A stretch of DNA of 33,487 bases from DASRFA01 sp035651755 (lineage in GTDB: Bacteria; Desulfobacterota; Binatia; UBA12015), in assembly GCA_035651755.1 (NCBI GenBank), contig DASRFA010000055.1, positions 1 through 33,487 on the forward strand, given 5' to 3'. Within the stretch, counting starts at the first letter, position 1. The number at the start of each line of letters is the position of its first letter. The position numbers were made by a program, and so were the translations under genes. This document shows, in pieces, positions 14,080 through 23,800 of the stretch. The notes beneath the pieces were generated by a model. That model was not told where the DNA came from. It did not search any database and saw only the letters and a program-made list of their open reading frames with translations.

Positions 14080-16104
14080 ATGCAGACGACCTCGTCGCGG
14101 CTTCGACGGTACGCGAGATCGACCGGCGCATTGCTGATCACGGTGGCGACCTTCGCGGTCGCCGCGACGTCGGCGCGCGCGAGCTGCGACGGCGCGATCG
14201 GAGCACCGGCCACGCCGCAGCTCTACGTCGCGGACGGCGACGGAGCGCACGGCGGCATCGTGCGCGCGGGGCTCGACGGCACCGGCGTCCTGGAGATCGT
14301 TCCCGGGCTGGTGAACCCGGTGGGCGTCGCGATCGATGCCGGCGACCGGAAGCTCTACTTCACGGACCCCGGCTCTCAGAGCATTCTGCGCTCGAATCTC
14401 GACGGGACGAGCGTCGAGACCGTCTTCACGTATCCCTTCGAGGAGCCCAACACGCCTTCGGGGATCGCGGTCGACGAGACGTCGGGCCTCCTCTACTGGG
14501 TCGCCTACTCGAATCCGCTCGTGCAGCGAGCGACCACAGGGGGTGCCGCCGTCGAGGCGATCATCTCGACGGACATCAACCTGCCAGGCTCGATCGCGCT
14601 CGACGTCGCGTCCGGGAAGCTCTACTTCGGCGACGCCGGCTACCACCGCGTCCAGCGGGCGAACCTCGACGGTACCGGGGTCGAGACGATCCTCGGCGGT
14701 CAGACGATCGGCGACGCGATCGCGCTCGACCCGGGAGGGGGCAAGATCTACTGGACCGACGCCGCGATCGGTCGCATCAGCCGCGCCAACCTCGACGGCA
14801 GCGACAGCGAGCTGCTCGTTCACGATTCCGCCGGCCCCGACGGCCTCGCTCTCGACCTCGCCGCGGGCAAGATGTACTGGGCGAACTACTACGCAGCGAG
14901 CGTCCGGCGCGCGAACCTCGACGGCACCGGGGTCGAGGACGTCGTCGCGAGCGGCCTCCGCGGCGCGGCGGGCATCGCGCTCTGGCACCCGCCCGCGCCG
15001 GTCTGCGGGAACGGCTGCGTCGAGCCCGGCGAGGAGTGCGACCCGGGCGCGCCGGTCGACGGCGGCTGCTGCTCCGCGAGCTGTCGGCTCGAGGCTCCCG
15101 GGACGGTGTGCCGCGCGAGCGCGGGCGCGTGCGATCCCGCCGAAGCCTGCGACGGAAGCAATGCGGCGTGCCCGTCGGACCTCCGCGCGCCGAGCGGCGC
15201 CGAATGCCGTGCCGCGGCCGGCGCGTGCGACGTCGCGGAATCCTGCGACGGCGTGTCGGCGGGCTGCCCCGCCGACGAGGTCGCCCCCGACGGCGCGGCC
15301 TGCGCGGACGGCGACGCGTGCACCGGGCCTGACTCCTGCGTCGCCGGCGCGTGCGTCGCGGGACCGGCGATCGAGCAGTGCGGCGACGGCTTCGTGTGCG
15401 GAGCGGAATCTTGCGACGACGGCAACCTGACCAATGGCGACGGCTGCGACGCGACGTGCACGCCCACTGCGTGCGGCAACGGCGTCCTCACGCCCGGCGA
15501 GCAGTGCGACGACGGCAATGCCGCGCCAGGCGAAGCGTGCCGCGCCGACTGCAGCTACGACCTCATCCCCGGGAACGGCGTGGGTACGGCGAGGAGCGAT
15601 CAGCGCGCGTGCCTCGTCGAGCTCGCGGTCGTGAACCCGGGCAACGCGCCGGCGACCGACCGCCGCGGCCGTCCGAGCTCGCTCCAAACCTGCAGGAACG
15701 GCGATCCGGACTGCGACGTCGAACCCGACCCCGCGGCGTGCGGCTTCCGCACCGTCGTCTGCCTGAACGCGACCGACCCGCGGCTCCCCGGCTGCGCGCC
15801 GCGCGGCGTCGCCGATCCGGTGCGCGTGCGGTCGCCGATCGCGTTGCGCGATCCCGCCAACGCGAGCGCGGTGGCCGGAGCACTTCGCGCGCTACGCGAC
15901 CCGGCGACCGGCGAGATCGCCCTCGGCACGCCGGTCGCTCCCTCCCGGACGAACCTCTGCAGCGCGCCCTTCACGCTGCGCGTGCCGCTCGCGCGCCACG
16001 GCCGACCCGGAAGGCTCGATGTCCGTCTCGACGCCCGCGCGCCGGCAGGCCCGGGCGCGCCCATCGTCGACCGCGACCACGTCACGCTCGTCTGCGCGCC
16101 GTAG
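14080..16104 (+). CDS. Secreted YWTD beta-propeller protein with Cys-rich CGNG repeats
   Basis: A 674-residue exported protein. Residues 1-36 are a signal peptide (basic start, TGALLITVATFAVAA core, cleavage after ARA). Residues about 45-305 form a six-bladed propeller of LDL-receptor class B type, with units such as KLYFTDPGSQSILRSNLDG and KIYWTDAAIGRISRANLDG. Residues about 308-510 are Cys-rich, with two or more CGNG(x)xxPGEECD units of the myxobacterial/deltaproteobacterial repeat family. The last 165 residues are a separate domain with four or five Cys and no recognised fold. The likely role is cell-surface or extracellular binding, and no enzyme motif is seen. ATG 14080 has GGAG very close. 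The alternative start at 14005 adds 25 non-conserved residues. Confidence 0.82.
   Translation: MQTTSSRLRRYARSTGALLITVATFAVAATSARASCDGAIGAPATPQLYVADGDGAHGGIVRAGLDGTGVLEIVPGLVNPVGVAIDAGDRKLYFTDPGSQSILRSNLDGTSVETVFTYPFEEPNTPSGIAVDETSGLLYWVAYSNPLVQRATTGGAAVEAIISTDINLPGSIALDVASGKLYFGDAGYHRVQRANLDGTGVETILGGQTIGDAIALDPGGGKIYWTDAAIGRISRANLDGSDSELLVHDSAGPDGLALDLAAGKMYWANYYAASVRRANLDGTGVEDVVASGLRGAAGIALWHPPAPVCGNGCVEPGEECDPGAPVDGGCCSASCRLEAPGTVCRASAGACDPAEACDGSNAACPSDLRAPSGAECRAAAGACDVAESCDGVSAGCPADEVAPDGAACADGDACTGPDSCVAGACVAGPAIEQCGDGFVCGAESCDDGNLTNGDGCDATCTPTACGNGVLTPGEQCDDGNAAPGEACRADCSYDLIPGNGVGTARSDQRACLVELAVVNPGNAPATDRRGRPSSLQTCRNGDPDCDVEPDPAACGFRTVVCLNATDPRLPGCAPRGVADPVRVRSPIALRDPANASAVAGALRALRDPATGEIALGTPVAPSRTNLCSAPFTLRVPLARHGRPGRLDVRLDARAPAGPGAPIVDRDHVTLVCAP
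14218..14985 (+). repeat. YWTD-propeller repeat units within the secreted protein gene
   Basis: Successive blades carry a (S/A)NLDG(T/S)xVE word. The DNA copies at 14659-14685 and 14911-14937 differ by one base over 27. The related copies starting at 14659, 14785 and 14911 are exactly 126 bases (42 codons) apart, the usual blade length. The near-identity at DNA level suggests recent duplication or conversion between blades. Confidence 0.7.
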
Positions 16105-16119
16105 CGCGCCCCCACTCCG

Positions 16120-16160
16120 GGCCTCCGCAGGCCGCCGTCCGGCTCGGGTTTCCGAACGGC
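16120..16160 (+). terminator. Two small hairpins after the propeller gene
   Basis: GGCCT (16120-16124) pairs with AGGCC (16129-16133). GCCGTCCGG (16134-16142) then pairs with CCGAACGGC (16152-16160) with one mismatch. They lie 16 and 30 bases past the stop, with no T-tract. They probably end the propeller transcript just before the next promoter. Confidence 0.35.
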
Positions 16161-16162
16161 GC

Positions 16163-16191
16163 TTGAGTCCGGCACCGCCGGTTGCCAGGGT
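16163..16191 (+). promoter_or_regulatory. Candidate leaderless promoter of the amidohydrolase
   Basis: TTGAGT (16163-16168), a 17-base spacer and CAGGGT (16186-16191), with six bases to ATG 16198. The predicted transcription start therefore falls on the A of the ATG. No Shine-Dalgarno is present, which fits a leaderless message. The -10 match is weak. Confidence 0.38.
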
Positions 16192-16197
16192 GGCGCC

Positions 16198-17925
16198 ATG
16201 CTCGACACCCTGATCCGGAACGGCACGGTCGTCGACGGCACCGGGGCGCCCGGATACCGCGCGGACCTCGGAATCAAGGACGGCCGCCTCGTCGCGATCG
16301 GCGAGGTGAGCGAGCCCGCTGCTCGCGCGATCGACGCCGACGGGCTCACGGTCGCGCCCGGCTTCATCGACCCGCACACGCACTACGACGCACAGCTCTT
16401 CTGGGACCCGACCGCGAGCCCGTCGAACCTCCACGGCGTGACCACCGTGATCGGCGGCAACTGCGGCTTCACGCTCGCCCCGCTCGGGAAGAACGACGCC
16501 GACTACATCCGCCGCATGATGTCGAAGGTCGAGGGCATGCCGCTCGCGGCGCTCGAGAACGGCATCGAGTGGAACTGGTCGACGTTCGGACAGTTCCTCG
16601 ATCGGCTCGACGGGCGGATCGGCGTCAACGCCGGATTCCTGGTCGGCCACTGCGCGCTCCGTCGCACGGTCATGGGCGAAGCCGCCGTCGGCAACAAGGC
16701 GACGCTCGAGCAGACGCTCGAAATGGTGAAGCTGCTGAAGCAATGCCTCGCGGCGGGCGGGCTCGGCTTCTCGTCGTCGCAGGCGTTCACCCACGTCGAC
16801 GGCGACGACAGCCCGGTGCCGTCGCGCTTCGCCGCCCGCGACGAGACGCTCGCGCTCGCGTCCGCGGTGCGCGACCACCCCGGCACGACGCTCGAGTTCA
16901 TCATCGACGGCTGCCTGAACCAGTTCAAGGACGGCGAGATCGGCCTCATGATCGCGATGTCGCTCGCCGCGAACCGGCCGCTCAACTGGAACGTCATGCA
17001 GGTGAGCGCGGTGAACCGCGCGCGTCACGAGCACCAGCTTTCCGCCGGGACGAAGGCGAAGGCCGCGGGCGCGAAGATCGTCGCGCTCACGATGCCGACG
17101 CTCGTCGGCCTGAAGATGAGCTTCCTCGACTACTGCGCGCTGAACTCGATCCCCGAGTGGGGCCCGATCCTGTCGCTGCCGGTTCCCGAGCGGATCGCGG
17201 CCCTCAAGGACCCGAAGGTGCGCGAGCGCATGCGCGAGGGCGGGCGACGCCCCGAGGCCGGGGTGTTCGGCGCCCTCTCGAAGGGCGAGCGCTTCCAGGT
17301 GGGCGAGACCCACGCCCCCGAGAACGAGGCGTTCGCCGGCCGCAAGGTCGCCGACATCGCGGCCGAGATCGGGAAGAGCCCGTTCGACACGCTGCTCGAC
17401 ATCGTCGTCGCCGACGAGCTCCGCACCGCCCTCTGGCCGCTTCCGACCGACGACGACGTCGACAGCTGGAAGCTCCGCCTCGAGGTCTGGCGCGACGAGC
17501 GGGCGCTGATCGGCGGCTCGGACGCGGGCGCGCATCTCGACCGCATGTGCGGGTCGAGCTACCCGACCGCGTTCCTGGGCGAGGTCGTGCGCGAGCGCGG
17601 GCTCCTCCCGCTCGAGGAGGCCGTGCACCGCATGACCGGCGCACCGGCCGCGCTCTTCGGGCTTCGCGACCGCGGCCGCATCGCACCCGGCTACGCGGCC
17701 GACCTCGTCCTCTTCGACCCGGGCACGATCGCGTCCGGCATGGTGCGGACCGCGAACGACCTGCCGGGCGGCACCGATCGGCTCTACGCCGAGGCGTTCG
17801 GCGTCGCGCGCGTCCTGGTGAACGGGCGCGACATCGTCTGCGACGGCCGCGCCACGGGCGACCTGCCGGGGCGCATCCTGCGCTCCGGGCGCGACACCGA
17901 GACCGTGACGGTTCCGGGCGGGTGA
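16198..17925 (+). CDS. N-acyl-D-amino-acid deacylase-type amidohydrolase
   Basis: A 575-residue amidohydrolase-superfamily enzyme of the D-aminoacylase branch, which hydrolyses N-acyl-D-amino acids or related amides with zinc. The metal site starts with H60 and H62 in PGFIDPHTHYDAQ. C88 in VIGGNCGF is the cysteine ligand characteristic of D-aminoacylases. The late Asp is in IGGSDAGAHLD. A composite beta-sandwich from both ends (LIRNGTVVDGTG, and GYAADLVLFDPGTI near the C-terminus) completes the fold. The usual family length is 480-580. There is no signal peptide. The last codons overlap the GTG start of the RluA-type gene by four bases. Confidence 0.9.
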   Translation: MLDTLIRNGTVVDGTGAPGYRADLGIKDGRLVAIGEVSEPAARAIDADGLTVAPGFIDPHTHYDAQLFWDPTASPSNLHGVTTVIGGNCGFTLAPLGKNDADYIRRMMSKVEGMPLAALENGIEWNWSTFGQFLDRLDGRIGVNAGFLVGHCALRRTVMGEAAVGNKATLEQTLEMVKLLKQCLAAGGLGFSSSQAFTHVDGDDSPVPSRFAARDETLALASAVRDHPGTTLEFIIDGCLNQFKDGEIGLMIAMSLAANRPLNWNVMQVSAVNRARHEHQLSAGTKAKAAGAKIVALTMPTLVGLKMSFLDYCALNSIPEWGPILSLPVPERIAALKDPKVRERMREGGRRPEAGVFGALSKGERFQVGETHAPENEAFAGRKVADIAAEIGKSPFDTLLDIVVADELRTALWPLPTDDDVDSWKLRLEVWRDERALIGGSDAGAHLDRMCGSSYPTAFLGEVVRERGLLPLEEAVHRMTGAPAALFGLRDRGRIAPGYAADLVLFDPGTIASGMVRTANDLPGGTDRLYAEAFGVARVLVNGRDIVCDGRATGDLPGRILRSGRDTETVTVPGG

Positions 17926-18817
17926 GCGCGCCGCGGGCGCGCCGGTTCCGCTTCGCGGTCGAGCCCGGCGACGACGCGCTCCGCCTCGATCAGCTCCTCG
18001 CGCGCCGCATCCCCGAGCTCTCGCGCGCCGACGCCCGCCTCCTGCTCGCGCTCGGCGGCGTCTTCGTCGGCCGCCGGCGGGTCAAGATCGCGAGCCGGCG
18101 CGCGCGCGTCGGACAGGTCCTGGAGGCGTGGATCGGGGGCGCGCTCGAGCGCGCGCGCGGCGGAGCGGCGTCGCGCGCGTCGGCGGCCACGGCGGAGATC
18201 CGGCGTACGCCGACGAGGACGTCGCCGTCGTCGAGAAGCCGGCCGGAATGCCGACCGCGCCGACGCCCGAGGGCGATCGCGGCAGCGTCGCGGACGCGCT
18301 GGCGCGCGACCTGTTGGGCGGGCGCGTGCACGTCGTGCACCGCCTCGACCTCCCGACGAGCGGGCTCCTCGTCTTCGCGCGCAGCGACCGCGCGAACCGC
18401 GCGCTCTCCGAGACGTTCCGCCGGCACGACGTCGAGCGCGAGTACCTCGCGGTCGTGCGCGGCCGGCTCGAGGCGGCGGAGCTCGCGATCGACGACCCGA
18501 TCGGCGGGCGGCGCGCGCTCACGCGGGTCGCGGTCGCCGAGGCGCTCGGCGACGGGGCGACGCTCGTCCGCGCCCGTCTCGAGACCGGCCGCACGCACCA
18601 GATCCGGATCCACCTCGCGCGCGTCGGCCACCCCGTCCTCGGCGACCGCCAGCACGGCGCGCGGACGAGCTTCGACCCGCCGCGCCTCGCGCTGCACGCC
18701 GCGCTGCTCGCGTTCGCGCACCCGGCGACCGGCGAGCCGCTCCGCTTCGAGAGCGCGTGGCCGGACGACCTCGGCCCCTGGCTGGAGCGCCTCCGGGAGG
18801 AGTCGCGCGCGCGCTGA
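17922..18817 (+). pseudogene. RluA-family pseudouridine synthase, split by a -1 frameshift
   Basis: The reading starts at GTG 17922 (GTGA overlap with the amidohydrolase stop). That frame gives an S4 RNA-binding domain (LRLDQLLARRIPELSRADA, then the VFVGRRRV loop) up to about 18135-18190. The catalytic domain continues in the -1 frame, from DPAYADEDVAVVEKPAG through HRLDLPTSGLLVF, whose catalytic Asp is at 18347-18349. It ends with ARLETGRTHQIRIHLA and a stop at 18817. Together they make a full-length RluA-type enzyme that would modify uridines in rRNA or tRNA. One missing base between 18135 and 18200, for example in the G-run at 18135-18139, explains the break. It could be a sequencing error, a true lesion or programmed shifting. 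The catalytic part alone could start at GTG 18128. Confidence 0.8.
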
Positions 18818-18834
18818 GCGCTCCGGCGTGCCGA

Positions 18835-20328
18835 TCAGCGCGATGCTTCGGGCGCCGGCTCGGGGAGGAGCGGCGGCGCCGGCTCCCCCGCAGCCGCGCG
18901 GTCGAGGAGCGCCTCGTAGATCGGCTGGTTGCGGAGCCCGGTCGCGACCAGGAACGCGACGATCGCGGCGACGGCCCAGGGAAACGCCTGGTTCGCCGCG
19001 CCGGTCATCTCCACGATCAGGACCAGCCCGGTCGCCGGAACGCGCACGCTGGCCGTGAAGACCGCTACGGCCCCGGCGCCGGCGAGCGGGGCGGCGAGCG
19101 GGACGCCCGGCATCCAGACGCCCGCCGCCAGCGCGACCAGCGCCCCGAGCGTCGCTCCGATCACGAGCTGCGGGGCGAAGAGCCCGCCGACGACGCCGCA
19201 GCCGTAGCTCGCCGAGGTCAGGAACAACTTGCCGACGACGAGAAGCGCGAGGACGTACGCCGGGGCGAGCGGCGGCAGATGGCCGTACGGCGAGCCGATC
19301 GTCTGCGCGCGGACGATGTCGTCGATCGCGCCCCGCGAGAGCGCACCCGCGATCGGATCCCCGCCGAACGTCGCGCCCGGAAGCCAGTACCCGACGACGA
19401 TCGCCAGCGCCGCGGCGATGGCGCCGTGCGCCCAAACGGGGACCGAGCGCCAGCGGTCGTAGACGTCGAGGGCGGTGAGGACGCACCGGTTGTAGACCAC
19501 GCCGGCGACCCCGCAGACCAGGCCGCACACGGCGGCGGCGAGGAACCCGCTCGCAGGAAGCGTCGGGGAGTCGTGGCGGCCGAAGAGCGGATCGGGGCCG
19601 ATCAACGCCTCGATGACGATCTGCGCGCACAGGGTCGCGACCAGCGCCGTGGTGTAGGTGAGCGGGCTGATCTCCCAGCGCAGCTCCTCGATCACGAACA
19701 GGAACCCCGCGATCGGCGCGTCGAAGGCGCCCGTCAATCCCGCGCCGGCGCCGGCGGCGACGAGCGCCTTCCGGAGAAGCTTCGACGGCACGCTCGTCCG
19801 CTTGACGCCGATCTCACCGACGCCCTCTCCGATCGCGGCTCCCATCTGCACGGTCGGGCCTTCGCGGCCGAGCGACATGCCGGTCACCAGCGCTGCGAGG
19901 CCGCCGAAGAACTTGACGGGCAGGATCCGGCGCCAGCGCATCGGCTCGTCGACCCCGAGGCGGGCTTCGACGCCCGGGATGCCGCTTCCGGCGGTCTCCG
20001 GCGCGACGCGGGCGACCAGAAGCCTCGCGAGCGCGCCCATCGCCGCGGCCAGGCCCACGAGCGCGATCCAGCCGGGCGCGCCGTACCCGTCCAGGAGCGC
20101 GGCGACCCGCTCGTGCGAGCCCTCGGCGAAGCGGAGCGAGGTGCGGAACGCGACGGCCATGAGGCCCGATGCGAGGCCGACGCACGCCGCCGCGAGGCAG
20201 GCGCGCGGGTCGAGCGGCGACGCGATCGGCGTGTGGCGCGCACGCGCCTCGCGGGCGGCGGCACTCTCGGTGGCGCCGGCGGCGGCGCGCGCGCTCTTCC
20301 GGCCGCGAGGACCGGCGGCGTCGCTCAC
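18835..20328 (-). CDS. ClC-family H+/Cl- exchange transporter
   Basis: A 497-residue inner-membrane antiporter of the ClC family, working as a dimer. The anion-path motifs are GSGIPGVEA (114-122, with S116) and GREGPTVQMG (154-163, with gating glutamate E156). The internal proton glutamate is in FVIEELR (E214/E215). Together these mark an H+/Cl- exchanger rather than a passive channel. The selectivity Tyr is probably in NQPIYEALL near the C-terminus. No CBS domains follow, as in short bacterial ClC proteins. About 40 Ala/Arg-rich residues precede the first helix. The GTG at 20328 overlaps the stop of the upstream F420-type reductase by four bases. The gene converges on the RluA-type gene with a 17-base gap. 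Confidence 0.94.
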   Translation of the reverse strand: MSDAAGPRGRKSARAAAGATESAAAREARARHTPIASPLDPRACLAAACVGLASGLMAVAFRTSLRFAEGSHERVAALLDGYGAPGWIALVGLAAAMGALARLLVARVAPETAGSGIPGVEARLGVDEPMRWRRILPVKFFGGLAALVTGMSLGREGPTVQMGAAIGEGVGEIGVKRTSVPSKLLRKALVAAGAGAGLTGAFDAPIAGFLFVIEELRWEISPLTYTTALVATLCAQIVIEALIGPDPLFGRHDSPTLPASGFLAAAVCGLVCGVAGVVYNRCVLTALDVYDRWRSVPVWAHGAIAAALAIVVGYWLPGATFGGDPIAGALSRGAIDDIVRAQTIGSPYGHLPPLAPAYVLALLVVGKLFLTSASYGCGVVGGLFAPQLVIGATLGALVALAAGVWMPGVPLAAPLAGAGAVAVFTASVRVPATGLVLIVEMTGAANQAFPWAVAAIVAFLVATGLRNQPIYEALLDRAAAGEPAPPLLPEPAPEASR

Positions 20329-20774
20329 GACGCGCTCTCGATCCTGAACACGGGATAGTCGTGAGCGATCCTGCGCAGCTCCGACTCGGGCGCCGTCGCG
20401 CCGACGCCCTCGAAGAAGACCTTCACCTCGAACGCCCAGCGCTCGAGATACGACCGCAGCACCGGCGGCTTGTCTGCGTCCGCGATCTCGAGCGCGCGAA
20501 AGCGCTCGCGCCGGCCGCCGACCCGGAGCTCGCCCTCGCCGCTCGCCCGGAGGTTCCGCACCCACTGCGTCTCGCCGCGCGGCGCGACGAGGTAGCGCGC
20601 CCCGCCGTGCTCGAGCAGGTTCACGGGCACGGTCCGCCACTCGCCCGACTTCCGGCCGCGGACCGCCAGGATGCGAGACCCGAAGACGCTCACGCCGAGC
20701 CGCGTGAGGAGCGCGACGGCGCCGTTGAACACCCGGTCGGCGGCTCCCGGCTTCACGTAGCGGCGCTCTGGCAT
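20325..20774 (-). CDS. Deazaflavin (F420)-dependent nitroreductase-family protein (DUF385/Ddn-like)
   Basis: A 149-residue split-barrel protein of the Ddn/DUF385 family. The F420-binding-type core RGRKSGEWRTVPVNLLEHGG is followed by YLVAPRGETQWVRNLRASG and ELRVGGRRERFRA. Characterised relatives use reduced F420 to reduce quinones or nitro compounds. If so, the organism makes F420, which is uncommon outside Actinobacteria, Chloroflexi and some deltaproteobacterial-like lineages. AAGGAG precedes ATG 20774. It shares a transcript with the ClC gene through a 4-base overlap and lies 62 bases after a STAND ATPase gene. Confidence 0.88.
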   Translation of the reverse strand: MPERRYVKPGAADRVFNGAVALLTRLGVSVFGSRILAVRGRKSGEWRTVPVNLLEHGGARYLVAPRGETQWVRNLRASGEGELRVGGRRERFRALEIADADKPPVLRSYLERWAFEVKVFFEGVGATAPESELRRIAHDYPVFRIESAS

Positions 20775-20836
20775 CGTCTCCTTCCTCTCCTCGCGCGTGA
20801 GGCCGAGAGCCTAGCGGAAACGGCGCGGCCGTCGAA

Positions 20837-23800
20837 TCAGGCTTCCCAGCGCACCGCCGCGTCGGGGTCGGGCTCGTAGCGGCAGAAGAGCCCCGTGTGG
20901 ACCGCGCTCGCGAGGCTTCGCCCGAGCGCGGCGTCGCGCCGCGTGACCTCGGCGACCGCCTTCGCGATCGCCCGCGTGACGTTGACGCGCGCGCGCTCCG
21001 CCGCGGATGCCGCCTTGCGATCGCGGCCGCCGAGGCCGACTGCGCGCGACAGCTCCTGGGCGAGCACCTCGCGCTCCTCCTGCAGCCGATCGATCCTCCC
21101 GGCGTCGTTGAACTCGACCGCCTCCGCGAGATCGGCCTCGAGCTCTGCGAGCCGCCGGCGATAGGCGGCGCGCGCCTGCGAGTCGAGCATCTCGCCGGCG
21201 TCTCCGCCCGCGGCCTCGGCAGCCTCGCCGCCGGCGAGGTCGAGCGAGTGGAACTCGTGGCCGGGGTGCGCGATGAGCTTCGCGAGATACGCGACGCCCT
21301 TCGTGTCGCGGACGCGGAGCGGACCGCCTTCCCGGGTGGTCTCGATCGCCCACCAGTCGCCGGCGCGCCGGAGGCGCGCGACGGTCGGACCGGCGCCGGC
21401 GGAGCCGGATGCGCTCGCCGCGGGCGCGGGCGACGCGGCTCGCGAGGCCGCCGCCGCCGTCCCGGACGGCGGCCCGGCGTCCCGGCCCGCGTCCCGCACC
21501 GCGGCGATCGCGCCGACCAGGCGCCCGAGGTCGAGGTCGCGCGCGGATTGCTCGGCCTCGGCGAGGAGCGCGGCCGCGCGCTCGGCGTCGCCCGAGCCGG
21601 CGCGCGCGAGGAGAAAGCGCGCGTAGTCGAGCTGGGTCGCGGCGAGCCAGGGGCGCGCGTCGAGGCGCCGGTTCATCGCGAGCGCGCGCTCGAAGTGGAC
21701 GGCCGCCTCGTCGGAGCGTCCGGCGAGCGCGGCGAGGAGCGCGAGCCACCGCCGCGCGGACCCGAACGACCCCGCGGAGAGGCCGATCACGAGGCAGGTG
21801 TCGGCGTACGGCTCGAAGAGCGCATACAGCGCGCTCGCGTGCGCGGTGGCCCCGGTCGCGAACGCGATCTCCGCGAGCTCCGCGATCGCGATCGCGAAGT
21901 TCCCGTCGCGCGGAAGGCTCGCGAAGCCGTCTGCGGCGAGCTCGTCGAGCGCGGAGCGCGCGAGCGCGGTCCGACCGGTGTGGAGGTGGAGGAGCGCCAG
22001 CGCACAGCGCCACATCTTCACGCCCGGGAGCTTCTCCGCGTAGAGCGCGTACAGCGGCTCGAGCTCGAGCAGGCGCCCCGCTTCGCCGAGCGGAAAGAAG
22101 AGCTGCGAAGCGAAGAACTGCCCGTGCAGCGATTCGATCGCCGGCGGAAGCACCGCGTACGCTTCGGCGGCGAGCGCGAGCGCTTCCGGGTAGCGGCCGG
22201 CGAGGAGCGCGCGCGCCGCTCGCACCACCCCGAGGTGCCAGCGCCGGACCGGGAGGCGGCTCTGCTCGCAGAGACGCGCGTACTGGTCGAGCTCGAGCTC
22301 GAAGCCTGCGAGGTCTCCCTGCTCGAGCCGGTTCAGGATGCGCCAGGCGTGACCTTCGAGCGCGAGCGCGCGGTCCCCGACGCGCTCGGCGATCGCGAGC
22401 ATCTCGTCCGCGATCGCGAGGCGCGCCGCGAGCCCGCCCGGCGGGCCCCACAGGACGAAGTGCTGCACGAGGAGCGCTCGCGCGAGCGCCGGGAGGTCGC
22501 CCACGCGACGCGCCATCGCGACCGCCTGCTCGCTGAGGGCGCGCCGGCGCTCCTCGTCGCCGTGCGAGAAGTAGAGCGCCGCCGCGAGCCGCCCGAGCAG
22601 GGAGGCGCGGAGCGCGGTGTCCTCGGGGCCGAGCGTCGCGAGCGCCTCCTCGAGGAGCTCGACGAGCCGGACGTGCACCGCGCCGACCTCCGGTGTCGCA
22701 TGGCTGTAGCCGACGGCCGCGCGACCGAACGCGACCGCGTCGCCGGCGGCGCGCGCCATGCGCGCGGCCGTTTCGAACGCGGCGCGCGCGCCGGCGAAGT
22801 CGCCCGCACGCCAGCGCGCGTCGCCGAGCGCGAGGCGCAGCTCGAGGGTGCGCGCGGGATCGCCGCCGCGCAGCTCCACCGCGTCGATCGCGCGCGCGTA
22901 GTGGGCGACCGCGTCCTCGTAGGCGAGGAGCGCGAGCGCGCGGGCCGCGGCGCGGGTCGCGTACTCGGCCGCGCGCGCGGCCTCGCCGAGCGGCGCCGCG
23001 AGCAGGAAGTGGTGCGCGAGCTCCGAGAGCGGCGGCTCGGCGCTCGCGCCGTCGCGCGCCTCGAGCGCGCGGCCGACGTCGCGATGGAAGCGCGCGCGCT
23101 CGCTCGCCGAGAGATCGCCGTAGAGCGTCTCGCGGATCAACGCGTGGCCGAAGCGGAAGCGCCCGACGACCCCCGGGACCTCGTCGACGAGCCCGCTCGC
23201 GCTCGCCGCGCTGAGGCGCCCGAGCGCCTCGTCGGGCGAGAGGTCGAAGACGATCTGCAGCACCCCGAGGTCGAACTCGCGACCCATCACCGCGCCCGCC
23301 ACGAGCAGGCGGCGCTCGGCCTCGCCCAGTGGCTCGATGCGGCGTCGGATGAGCGCGCGGACCTCGTCGGGAAGCCGGAGCGGCGCGCCGGCGAGGGCGC
23401 TCGCGTCGACGCGCCCTTCCGCTTCGAGCACGCGCACGACCTCGGCGAGGAAGAACGGGTTCCCGTCGGTCGTCCGGACCAGCTCGTCGACGAGCGGCGG
23501 CGGCGAGGCGAGCGCGCTCCCCCGCAGGAAGCGCGCCACGTCGTCGCGCGCGAGGCCGTGCAGCCTGATGCGGCGGCTCACCTGCGCGATGCGCCCGAGG
23601 AGCCCGGGCTTCTGCCGCATCTCGGCCTCGCGATAGGTCGCGATCGCGAGCACCCGCGAGCCGCGGATCTCGCGCGCGACGAACTCGAGGAGCAGAAGCG
23701 AGTCCGGATCCGCCCAGTGCAGGTCGTCGATGACGAGGACCACCGGCGCGCGGCGCGCGACGCGCCCGAGGAAGCTCGCGACCGCGTCGAAGAGCTGGAA

